From Saccharopolyspora hordei (GTDB lineage Bacteria; Actinomycetota; Actinomycetes; Mycobacteriales; Pseudonocardiaceae), in the NCBI RefSeq assembly GCF_013410345.1, contig NZ_JACCFJ010000001.1, positions 3,509,001-3,573,000 of the forward strand: 64,000 nt of DNA, in the 5' to 3' direction. A program made the translations under genes and the position numbers. The notes under the pieces are model-generated. The model worked only from the letters and a program-made list of their open reading frames with translations, did not search any database and had not been told where the DNA came from. This document shows, in pieces, positions 28,869 through 35,930 of the stretch (its first letter is position 1; every line of letters starts with the position of its first letter).

Positions 28869-29242
28869 CGCAGCACTCCCCACCGTCGGTGACGCCCCAC
28901 GACTACCCACCACAGCCCTATCCAACGACCCACGTAGCTCGAGCCCGCACCATCTCCGCAAACCATCGGTATGCGTACGCGGTGCCTCCGGCGGCGAGGA
29001 GGATTGGCCTCGATCAGCCGGGCGCGCCAGACCGGCGGGAAGAACCGGGCCAGGGCCGCGGCCAAGGTCTCGTCCAGCAGGTGGATCAGGCTGGGCCAGT
29101 CGGCCTGGTGGTAGTCACACGCCGCGCGGATCTGCCCACCGGCGCGGGGCAGGGAGGCGGCGGCGTGGGCTCCGTGCACTGTGCGGTCAGGGCAGTGCGG
29201 AGAGGGGCATCGACCGAACCCGTGTACGGATTCCAGCACCAT
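28865..29242 (-). CDS. Possible small cargo protein, 125 aa
   Basis: A frame from an ATG at 29242 ends CGATGA so that its stop overlaps the next gene's ATG. The middle looks protein-like (CDYHQADWPSLIHLLDETLAAALARFFPPVWRARL) and two cysteines near the start (GRCPSPHC) could bind metal; the last 30 residues are basic and tryptophan-rich. No ribosome site is clear. An opposing frame at 29241-29453 exists. I cannot name a family. Confidence 0.35.
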   Translation of the reverse strand: MVLESVHGFGRCPSPHCPDRTVHGAHAAASLPRAGGQIRAACDYHQADWPSLIHLLDETLAAALARFFPPVWRARLIEANPPRRRRHRVRIPMVCGDGAGSSYVGRWIGLWWVVVGRHRRWGVLR

Positions 29243-29438
29243 GCGGCAGCACACCAACACCAAGCTCGCCGAGGTCGCCGCCGCGTTCGTGGCCCGGGTC
29301 CGTGACCGCGGTCCCGCCGGCCCGCGCAGACTGCCGGGTGGTCTCGGCGCTGCCGGGCAGGGGGTGAGCACCGTGGCCCGGTGCGGCCACCGCTGGCACC
29401 GCCCGCCGATCCGCGCTGACCGCCCACTCGCCGGCTGG

Positions 29439-29463
29439 TTTGACCCGGCCTGACCCGGGCAAC
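29439..29463 (+). promoter_or_regulatory. Stress-sigma (SigB/SigF-type) promoter-like sequence before the PfpI gene
   Basis: GTTT, 15 bases, GGGCAA. This resembles the actinobacterial stress sigma consensus GTTT-N14-16-GGGTAT. It sits 40 nt upstream of the cargo operon start. The rest of 29243-29438 shows no convincing gene. Confidence 0.4.
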
Positions 29464-29502
29464 CCTATGGTTCTCGCCACACTATGAGGAGGCGCGATTC
29501 CC

Positions 29503-30072
29503 ATGGCAGATGAGCTGCGCGGCCGGCGGGTCGCGATCCTGGCCACCGACGGTGTCGAGCAGGTCGAACTCACCCAGCCCCGCCAGGCGGTGGAGCAGGC
29601 CGGGGCGCAGGTGACGCTGCTGTCGATCCACACCGGACAGATTCAGTCGATGAACGCCGACATCGACAAAGGCGACACCTTCACCGTCGACCAGGTGGTC
29701 TCCGACGTTTCCGGCGACGACTTCGACGCTCTGATCCTGCCCGGCGGGACGGTCAACCCCGACGGGCTGCGGGTCAACTCCGACGCGGTGGGTTTCGTGC
29801 GGGAGTTCGTGGGCTCCGGTAAGCCGGTCGGCTCGCTGTGTCACGGGCCGTGGACGTTGGTCGAGGCCGACGTGGTCCGGGGCCGCACGTTGACCTCGTT
29901 CCCCAGCATCCGCACCGACATCCGCAACGCCGGCGGCAACGTCGTCGACCAGGAAGTCGTCACCGACCAGGGCCTGGTCACCAGCCGCGACCCCGACGAC
30001 CTGCCCGCGTTCTGCTCCAAGATCGTCGAGGAGTTCGCCGAAGGCCGCCACCGGGCCCCCACCCAGGCCTGA
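29503..30072 (+). CDS. DJ-1/PfpI-family protein
   Basis: The 189-aa protein has the class I glutamine amidotransferase-like fold of PfpI: RRVAILATDGVEQVELTQPR at the start, a conserved Glu (VEQVEL), LILPGG near residue 78, and the nucleophile in GSLCHGPW (Cys113-His114). Members act as protein or glyoxal deglycases, chaperones or proteases; which one applies here cannot be read. A GGAGG lies 10 nt before the ATG. First gene of a plus-strand cargo operon, 29 nt before the formaldehyde dehydrogenase, so a role in aldehyde or glycation stress is plausible. Confidence 0.9.
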   Translation: MADELRGRRVAILATDGVEQVELTQPRQAVEQAGAQVTLLSIHTGQIQSMNADIDKGDTFTVDQVVSDVSGDDFDALILPGGTVNPDGLRVNSDAVGFVREFVGSGKPVGSLCHGPWTLVEADVVRGRTLTSFPSIRTDIRNAGGNVVDQEVVTDQGLVTSRDPDDLPAFCSKIVEEFAEGRHRAPTQA

Positions 30073-30101
30073 ATCGAACCCATCCGCCAGAGGAGAAGAA
30101 C

Positions 30102-31250
30102 ATGAAGGCACTGGTCTACAACGGCCCCCACGACGTCAGCGTCTCCGACGTTCCCGACGCGCGTATCGAGCGGCCCAACGACGTCCTGGTGCGGATCACC
30201 GCGACCAACATCTGCGGGTCGGACCTGCACATGTACGAAGGGCGCACCGACTTCGAGCAGGGCCGCATCTTCGGCCACGAAAACGTCGGCGAGGTCATCG
30301 AGGTCGGCGACGGAGTCGACAAGGTCGCGGTGGGGGACATGGTCTCGGCGCCGTTCAACGTCTCCTGCGGACACTGCCAGAACTGCGAGCACGGACTGAC
30401 CAACTACTGCCTGAGCGCCAACGTGGAGGGTATGGCCGGCGGCGCGTACGGGTTCGCCGACATGGGCGGCTGGGCCGGCGGCCAGGCCGAGTACCTGCGC
30501 ATCCCCTGGGGTGACTTCCAGTGCCTGCGCCTGCCCGAGGACGCGGCCGACAAGCAGAACGACTACGCGATGCTCTCCGACATCTTCCCCACCGGCTGGC
30601 ACGCCGTGGAGATGTCGGGCCTGAAGCCCGGCGAGACCATCGTCATCTACGGCGGCGGCCCGGTCGGGTTGATGGCCGCCCTCTCCGCGAGCGTCAAGGG
30701 CGCCGCGAAGGTGATGGTCGTCGACCGCCACCCCGACCGGCTGCGCCTGGCCGAGCAGATCGGCGCGATCGCGATCGACGACTCCAAGGTCGACCCGGTC
30801 GAGCAGGTCACCGAGCACACCAAGGGGGTCGGCGCCGACCGCGGCGCGGAGTGCGTCGGCTACCAGGCCCACGACCCGCAAGGCAACGAGGACAACGCCG
30901 ACACCCTGAACAAGCTGGTCGCCTCCGTGCGGTTCACCGGCGGGATCGGCACCGTCGGGGTGTTCATCCCGCAGGACCCCGGTGGCCCGGATGAGCTGTC
31001 CCAGCAGGGCAAGGCCCGCTTCGACTTCGGCAACTTCTGGTTCAAGGGCCAGCAGATGGGCTGCGGCCAGGTCCCGGTCAAGCGCTACAACCGCCACCTG
31101 CGCAACCTCATCGCCGAAGACAAGGTCACCCCCTCCTGGATCGTGTCCCACAACCTGCCCCTCAAGCAGGCCCCGGACGCCTACAAGCATTTCGACGCCC
31201 GCGAAGACGGCTGGACCAAGGTCGTGCTCAACCCCGGTCAGGTCGGCTGA
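30102..31250 (+). CDS. Glutathione-independent formaldehyde dehydrogenase-like zinc alcohol dehydrogenase
   Basis: The 382-aa medium-chain dehydrogenase has the catalytic zinc site (Cys38 in NICGSDLHMYEG, His59-Glu60 in FGHENVGE), the structural zinc cysteines 89, 92, 95 and 103 (CGHCQNCEHGLTNYC), and the Rossmann motif IYGGGPVGLMA. The internal insert with AYGFADMGGWAGGQAEYLR and the long C-terminal half match Pseudomonas-type FdhA, which oxidises formaldehyde with bound NAD. A strong AGAGGAGAAG precedes the ATG. It is intact, unlike the transposase and the monooxygenase next to it. Confidence 0.92.
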   Translation: MKALVYNGPHDVSVSDVPDARIERPNDVLVRITATNICGSDLHMYEGRTDFEQGRIFGHENVGEVIEVGDGVDKVAVGDMVSAPFNVSCGHCQNCEHGLTNYCLSANVEGMAGGAYGFADMGGWAGGQAEYLRIPWGDFQCLRLPEDAADKQNDYAMLSDIFPTGWHAVEMSGLKPGETIVIYGGGPVGLMAALSASVKGAAKVMVVDRHPDRLRLAEQIGAIAIDDSKVDPVEQVTEHTKGVGADRGAECVGYQAHDPQGNEDNADTLNKLVASVRFTGGIGTVGVFIPQDPGGPDELSQQGKARFDFGNFWFKGQQMGCGQVPVKRYNRHLRNLIAEDKVTPSWIVSHNLPLKQAPDAYKHFDAREDGWTKVVLNPGQVG

Positions 31251-31307
31251 CTTGTCCCTCGCGCGGCTCTGATCTGAACAGCACCCGTTTGAGTAGGAGG
31301 CCAGAGC

Positions 31308-31601
31308 ATGGCAGAACCAGTGACCGTCGGGCTCCTCGTCCGGATCGAGGCGCTACCCGGACGAGAAGGCGACGTCGAGAACTTCCTGCAGCAGGGGCTC
31401 GGCATCGTGGAGCAGGAGCCGGGCACGGTGCGGTGGTTCGCCCTCCGCTTCGGGCCCTCGTCCTTCGGGATCTACGACGCCTTTCCCGACGACTCCGGTC
31501 GCCAGGCCCACCTCTCGGGCCAGGTCGCCTCGCGGAGAACACCGGGGTCTTGTTCGCCCAGTCGACCATCAAACCCGTGGACGTGATCGCCGAGAAACCC
31601 C
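31308..31601 (+). pseudogene. Antibiotic biosynthesis monooxygenase-like protein, frameshifted
   Basis: The first 75 residues (VTVGLLVRIEALPGREGDVENFL to FPDDSGRQAHLSGQVA) match small ABM-fold monooxygenases or heme-degrading proteins. The usual ending LAENTGVLFAQ and PVDVIAEKP is encoded in the next frame from about 31527. The native frame breaks near 31525-31530 by a net one-base loss, so the product would end in an unrelated tail at 31586. A strong AGTAGGAGG precedes the ATG. It is the third cargo gene after the PfpI protein and the dehydrogenase. Confidence 0.8.
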
Positions 31602-31655
31602 GATCTGATCACCGATCGGCGGCCCGGGATGACAGGTGTCCGATGACCGAACCCC

Positions 31656-31791
31656 CACTGAGACAACACCGCCCGGCCGACACCGACGCGAGACGAAGCC
31701 GCGAGCTGGCGTTCCGCTGACCAGGGTTGTCTCAGATACCTGGTACGGTGAAACTCTCACTGAGGGGTGGCTAACCGTTACACTGCCGATC
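31656..31791 (+). promoter_or_regulatory. Candidate resolution (res) site of the transposon
   Basis: The gap before the resolvase gene contains CTGAGACAAC (31658-31667) and its exact complement GTTGTCTCAG (31726-31735), followed by a related CACTGAGGGG at 31759. Inverted arms in several subsites just upstream of tnpR are the normal res layout of Tn3 elements. Exact subsites are inferred. Confidence 0.55.
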
Positions 31792-32379
31792 ATGTCCGGC
31801 ACCCTGGTTGGCTACGCCCGCTGCTCCACCGACGAGCAAGACCTCACCGCCCAACGCCAGCGCCTGGCCGAACTCGGCATCGCAGACGACCAGATCTATC
31901 TCGACCACGGACTCACCGGCACCAAGAGAACGCGGCCCGGCCTCGATCAGGCGCTGGCCGCCGTCCGAACTGGCGACACCCTCGTGGTGCCCAAGCTCGA
32001 TCGACTGGCCCGGTCGGTGCCGGACGCCCGCGCCATCGGCGACGACCTCGCCGAGCGCGGCGTCGCGCTCTCGCTCGGCGGACAGGTCTACGACCCGACC
32101 GACCCCATGGGCAAAATGTTCTTCAACATCCTGGCCACCTTCGCCGAATTCGAAGTCGACCTCCTACGCATGCGCACCCGCGAAGGCATGGCCGTGGCGA
32201 AGGCGAAGGGAAAGCTTCGCGGCAAGCAACCCAAGCTCTCGCCGAAGCAGCAGACCGAACTGAGGCGCATGCACGACAGTGGCGACTACACGATCACCGA
32301 CCTCACCGAGCTGTTCTCCGTCTCCCGGCCGACCGTCTACCGCACACTCCAGCGCGGCCAGCCGTCCCAGGCGGAGTGA
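31792..32379 (+). CDS. tnpR: Serine resolvase (TnpR/Hin-type recombinase)
   Basis: This 195-aa serine recombinase has the catalytic Ser in YARCSTDEQDL (Ser12) and the conserved KLDRLARS arginine cluster near residue 70. It continues with FNILATFAEFEVDL and RTREGMAVAKAKG, and ends in a helix-turn-helix (YTITDLTELFSVSRPTVYRTL, residues 164-184). It would resolve transposition cointegrates at the adjacent res site. Intact; it ends 28 nt before the right terminal repeat. Confidence 0.95.
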   Translation: MSGTLVGYARCSTDEQDLTAQRQRLAELGIADDQIYLDHGLTGTKRTRPGLDQALAAVRTGDTLVVPKLDRLARSVPDARAIGDDLAERGVALSLGGQVYDPTDPMGKMFFNILATFAEFEVDLLRMRTREGMAVAKAKGKLRGKQPKLSPKQQTELRRMHDSGDYTITDLTELFSVSRPTVYRTLQRGQPSQAE

Positions 32380-32407
32380 AGCCATGCCCGATCAGCAGCC
32401 CAGACCT

Positions 32408-32446
32408 CATATCCGCCCGATTTTCGGCGAGTACTACGGCTACCCC
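32408..32446 (-). repeat. Tn3 right terminal inverted repeat
   Basis: 39 bp, starting CATATCCGCCCGATTTTC and ending CTACCCC, the complement of the left end except one base. AGCGC target copy follows. Confidence 0.95.
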
Positions 32447-32560
32447 AGCGCGGCGGCCGCTCGGGCGTCCAGGCGGGAGCGGTGGTCACAGTGGACGGCG
32501 GAGGTCCGGAGAGAGTTCGGGGGAGCGCGTCGGTGACGCCGCCGCCGGGACCTCGGCGCG

Positions 32561-33514
32561 CTACGAACCGCTCGTCGCGCGGACGCGCTCGATGACCGGG
32601 GCGAAGGCGTCCATGAAGGGCCCGTGCACCGCGTAGTAGGTGAAGCCGTAGCGCTCGTGGTCGCGCAGGACCTGCTCGGCCATCTCCTCGACCGTGCCGA
32701 GGAGGACGAACGGCGTCTCCAGCAGTTCGTCGACGGTCATGGTCGATCCGGCCCCGGCGAGGTACTTCTCGGCCGCGGCGCGGCGGTCGTCGGTGACCAC
32801 CACGGCTTGGACCAGGGCCTGGAACTCCACGCGGTCGGCGCGGTCCCCGGCCTGCTCGCGGGCGAACCGGACCCGCTCGTCGGCTTCCTCGGCGGTGCCG
32901 AGTCGCAGCGTGCCGGGTGGTTGGCCCGGGACCTGGAAGCCCCCCGCGATGCCGATGACGTCCGCGGTGCGTGCGGCGATCCGCAGCACCCGCTCACCGG
33001 TGCCGCCGACGATCAGCGGCGGCCCGTACCCGCCGAAGCCGGTGCGCTGCACCGGGCGCAGCACGGGGATGCCGAACCGTTCGCGCAGGGTGGCCTGCTG
33101 GTCGTAGCCGCCGGCGGCGAACTGCTCGGCCAGCTGGTCGACCAGCCGCTCGAGCTGGTCGGCGCGCTCGCCGAAGGGACGCCACTCGATGCCGGCCTCG
33201 TCGAACTCCCACTTCATGTGCCCGGAGCCGAGACCGACCTCCAGCCGGCCGCCGGTGAGCACGTCGGTGGTGGCGATCTCGCGGGCCAGCAGCGCGGGGT
33301 TCCAGAAGGGCGCGTTGAGCACCAGCGTGCCCACCCGGAGCCGTTCCGTCGCCTGCGCCGCGGCGACGAGGGTGGGGAAGGGGGACGGCATCCCGAGGTG
33401 GTCGCCGGCGAAGACGGTGTCGTAGCCGTGCTGCTCCGCGCGGCGGCAGGTCGCGGCGAAGTCCTCGGGGGAGTGCACGCCGAAGACGTTGAAGGCGAAG
33501 CGGAATTCGGGCAT
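32561..33514 (-). CDS. LLM-class (F420-type) monooxygenase
   Basis: The 317-aa TIM-barrel protein is of the luciferase-like monooxygenase superfamily. It shows FRFAFNVFGVHSPEDF at the start, GYDTVFAGDHLGMPSPFPTL, LERLRVGTLVLN-type strand, DVLTGGRLEVGLGSGHMKWEF and PLIVGGTGERVLRIAARTADVIG. Subfamily features suit the actinobacterial F420-dependent TIGR03621-type group. The substrate is unknown. The ATG at 33514 gives the expected N-terminus; upstream codons are not family-like. It converges on the transposon and, before the insertion, on tetR. Confidence 0.88.
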   Translation of the reverse strand: MPEFRFAFNVFGVHSPEDFAATCRRAEQHGYDTVFAGDHLGMPSPFPTLVAAAQATERLRVGTLVLNAPFWNPALLAREIATTDVLTGGRLEVGLGSGHMKWEFDEAGIEWRPFGERADQLERLVDQLAEQFAAGGYDQQATLRERFGIPVLRPVQRTGFGGYGPPLIVGGTGERVLRIAARTADVIGIAGGFQVPGQPPGTLRLGTAEEADERVRFAREQAGDRADRVEFQALVQAVVVTDDRRAAAEKYLAGAGSTMTVDELLETPFVLLGTVEEMAEQVLRDHERYGFTYYAVHGPFMDAFAPVIERVRATSGS

Positions 33515-33664
33515 GGCATGAACCTGCCGCACGCGCTCGGCCCGGACAACCGGGTTCGACCAGGAAGTCGGTGCGACGACCGGTTCTTCGCGAGCAGCGG
33601 AACGTCTCGGCGGTGAGGCCGTGACGCACTTCGGCTCGCAGCCCATTGGTTTCGATTGCGCTTT

Positions 33665-33685
33665 TCGCTTCAGTGCAGATCAAAA
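33665..33685 (+). repeat. Dispersed intergenic motif copy 2
   Basis: TCGCTTCAGTG, five bases, CAAAA, in an AT-rich patch between the LLM gene start and the tetR end. The rest of the gap 33515-33738 shows no gene. Confidence 0.5.
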
Positions 33686-33738
33686 TCAACACCGACGGCG
33701 ACCACACCACCGACCGCGAGGGCGAGGAGGGCGGAGCC

Positions 33739-34311
33739 TCAGCCGTCGGCGCGCATGCCGCGCCACAGCAGGTCGACGAGCTGCTCGGTGGGGCCGCGCC
33801 AGTCACCGTTCGAGTCGAGGAAGACCAGGCCCTTCAGGCCGCGCACGACGGTCTCCGGGTCGAGGTCGGCGCGGACGTTCCCGGCTTCGGCGTTGGCGGC
33901 CAGGAGGTCGGCGACCGCGCCGACCATGGCGTCGTGAGCCTTCATCAGCAGGTCGCTGTGCGCGGAGGTGGCGGCGCCGAGCGCCTTGGCCAGCCCGCGC
34001 TTGGTCATCATGTAGCGGACCAGGTGGTCGGTGATCCAGAGCCGGAACGCCTGCTCCGGCGGGTGCTGGTCGAGCAGTTCCGGCACGACGTCGACGAGGT
34101 GCTCCAGTTCGCGCCGGTAGACGGCGATGATGAGCTCTTCGGGGTTGGGGAAGTGCCGGTACACCGTGCCGACCCCGACGCAGGCCTGCTTGGCGATGGC
34201 GTTGAACGAGACCTCGCCCGTGCTGGCCAGTGCGTCGGCCGCGGCGGTGAGGATGCGCTCGTGGTTGCGCCGGGTGTCCGCGCGCCGAGGGCTGACCGAG
34301 CCCGTCGTCAT
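33739..34311 (-). CDS. TetR-family regulator next to the aldehyde oxidoreductase operon
   Basis: The 190-aa protein has an N-terminal HTH (ILTAAADALASTGEVSFNAIAKQACVGVGTVYRHFPNPEELI) and a helical C-terminal domain with YMMTKRGLAKAL and the SBD-type ending GLKGLVFLD. Two adjacent ATGs (34314, 34311) follow GGGGAGGG; I use the second for spacing. It diverges from the PaoABC-like operon, with an 18-bp perfect palindrome 88 nt from its start, so it most likely represses that operon and itself. Confidence 0.88.
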   Translation of the reverse strand: MTTGSVSPRRADTRRNHERILTAAADALASTGEVSFNAIAKQACVGVGTVYRHFPNPEELIIAVYRRELEHLVDVVPELLDQHPPEQAFRLWITDHLVRYMMTKRGLAKALGAATSAHSDLLMKAHDAMVGAVADLLAANAEAGNVRADLDPETVVRGLKGLVFLDSNGDWRGPTEQLVDLLWRGMRADG

Positions 34312-34399
34312 CATCCCTCCCCGGTTCGCCACGCCTTCCCCCAGGAATGTAGTGCACGGGACACGGGGACCACGGTGGTGGCGGGGGCCGCGTTTGCGA

Positions 34400-34417
34400 A
34401 GCGGATAGTTATCCGCT
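34400..34417. promoter_or_regulatory. 18-bp perfect palindrome, likely TetR operator
   Basis: AGCGGATA-GT-TATCCGCT lies between the divergent tetR and the molybdoenzyme operon, overlapping a TAGTTA/TAACGT promoter-like patch. Size and position are typical for a TetR operator. Confidence 0.7.
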
Positions 34418-34525
34418 AACGTCTTCGGTGTGACCCGGACCGCATCGGGTCCGGAGTCCTCCCCGTTCTACCCATCCCACGTCAACCCCACTCCGCCGCG
34501 GGCCATTCCGCGGGAAAGGGATCCA

Positions 34526-34981
34526 GTGGACATCGAGATCGACATCAACGGCACGACCGAGCGGCTCAGCGTCGATCCCGGCGTGACGCTCCTGGACGCG
34601 CTCCGGGAGCGGCTCGGCCTGACCGGCCCGAAGAAGGGCTGCGACCGCGGGCAGTGCGGTGCCTGCACCGTGCACGTCGGCGGTCGGCCCGTGCTCTCGT
34701 GCCTGACCTTGGCTGCGACCGTGAAGCAGCCGGTGACGACCGTGGAGGGCCTGTCCTCCGAGGACGGGCAGCTGCACCCCGTCCAGCAGGCCTTCGTCGA
34801 CCAGGACGCCCTGCAGTGCGGGTTCTGCACTTCCGGGCAGATCATGTCGGCCGTCGCGGCGGTCGAGCAGGACGTCGAGGACGTCCGCGAGTTCATGTCC
34901 GGCAACCTCTGCCGCTGCGCGGCCTACCCGAACATCGTCGCGGCAGTCGACCAAGCGAGGCGGATGCATGCGGCCCTTTGA
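34526..34981 (+). CDS. [2Fe-2S] subunit of PaoA/xanthine dehydrogenase-type aldehyde oxidoreductase
   Basis: The 151-aa subunit has two [2Fe-2S] domains. The plant-type ferredoxin motif is [13 protein letters not shown] with an earlier GCD, and the four-helix domain has [10 protein letters not shown] and [11 protein letters not shown]. It is small-subunit PaoA/CoxS-like, but without a Tat signal, so the enzyme is probably cytoplasmic. The GTG at 34526 follows GGGAAAGGG; the frame could open at a GTG at 34430 just after the palindrome. It overlaps the FAD subunit gene by 14 nt. Confidence 0.9.
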   Translation: MDIEIDINGTTERLSVDPGVTLLDALRERLGLTGPKKGCDRGQCGACTVHVGGRPVLSCLTLAATVKQPVTTVEGLSSEDGQLHPVQQAFVDQDALQCGFCTSGQIMSAVAAVEQDVEDVREFMSGNLCRCAAYPNIVAAVDQARRMHAAL

Positions 34982-35930
34982 CCTGACGGCACCGGCGACG
35001 GTGGAGGAGGCCCTCGCCGAGCCGGGCACGCCCTTGGCCGGCGGGACCACGCTCGTCGACCTGATGAAGCTCAACGTCCTCACGCCGAGCCAGGTGGTGG
35101 ACATCAACGCGCTGCCGCTGCGGGGCATCGACACCAGCGACGGGCTGCGGATCGGTGCGCTGGAGCGGATGAGCGACGTGGCCGCGCACCCCGGGGTGTA
35201 CCCGGTGGTCTCGCGGGCGCTGCTGCAGAGCGCGTCGCAGCAGCTGCGGAACATGGCCAGCATCGGCGGGAACCTCATGCAGCGGACCCGCTGCACCTAC
35301 TTCCGCGACGTCGCCACGCCGTGCAACCGCCGGGAGCCCGGCAGCGGCTGCCCGGCCATCACGGGGTCGAACCGGATGCACGCGGTGCTGGGCACCAGCG
35401 ACGCGTGCGTGGCCACGCACCCCAGCGACCTGGCGGTCGCGCTGGTCGCGCTCGACGCGGAGGTGCGGCTGGTCAGCAGCGGCGGTAGCCGCGCGGTCCG
35501 GCTTGCCGACTTCTACCGGCTGCCGGGGGACACGCCGGAGGTGGAGACGGACCTGCGGCCCGGTGAGCTGATCAGCGAGGTCGTGGTGCCGCGGCTGGAC
35601 TGGGCATCGCGCTCGACCTACGTCAAGGTCCGCGACCGGCAGTCCTACGAGTTCGCCCTGGCCTCGGCCGCGGTCGCGCTGGAGGTGCAGGACTCCCGCG
35701 TGGTCGACGCGCGGGTGGCGGTCGGCGGGGTGGCGACGGTGCCGTGGCGGCTGCCCGTCGTCGAGGACGCGCTGCGCGGCGCACCGGCGACGCGGGAGTC
35801 CTTCGAGAGGGCGGCGTCGCTGGCGGCCGAGGGGGCGCGTCCGTTGTCCCACAACGGCTTCAAGGTGCCGCTGCTGGAGCGGACGATCGTCCGCGCGCTG
35901 CTGGAACTGACCGGAGGGAGCGACCTGTGA
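34968..35930 (+). CDS. FAD (and FeS) subunit of PaoB-type aldehyde oxidoreductase
   Basis: The 320-aa FAD-binding subunit starts with the PCMH-type [15 protein letters not shown]. Residues 95-150 ([19 protein letters not shown], then [30 protein letters not shown]) hold cysteines in the pattern of the extra [4Fe-4S] cluster seen in PaoB/YagS. The C-terminal CO dehydrogenase flavoprotein-like domain follows. It passes electrons between the FeS subunit and FAD. Its ATG overlaps the upstream gene, and its stop overlaps the next GTG. Confidence 0.9.
   Translation: MRPFDLTAPATVEEALAEPGTPLAGGTTLVDLMKLNVLTPSQVVDINALPLRGIDTSDGLRIGALERMSDVAAHPGVYPVVSRALLQSASQQLRNMASIGGNLMQRTRCTYFRDVATPCNRREPGSGCPAITGSNRMHAVLGTSDACVATHPSDLAVALVALDAEVRLVSSGGSRAVRLADFYRLPGDTPEVETDLRPGELISEVVVPRLDWASRSTYVKVRDRQSYEFALASAAVALEVQDSRVVDARVAVGGVATVPWRLPVVEDALRGAPATRESFERAASLAAEGARPLSHNGFKVPLLERTIVRALLELTGGSDL

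Larger units (their letters stand above)
24439..32446 (+). mobile_element. Complete Tn3-family transposon with stress/aldehyde cargo, 8,008 bp
   Basis: Terminal inverted repeats of 39 bp begin GGGGT and match at 38 of 39 positions (24439-24477 and 32408-32446). AGCGC occurs directly outside each end (24434-24438 and 32447-32451), the 5-bp duplication expected of Tn3 elements. Inside are a transposase gene (frameshifted), a serine resolvase at the far right, and between them a cargo of a membrane protein, a PfpI-like protein, a formaldehyde dehydrogenase and a broken monooxygenase. It sits in the convergent space between tetR and the LLM gene and disrupts no gene I can see. Confidence 0.93.

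Noticed and set aside
29241-29453. Plus-strand 70-aa frame in the cargo region
   Set aside because: No ribosome site, tail without protein-like character, opposite a frame coupled to the next gene.
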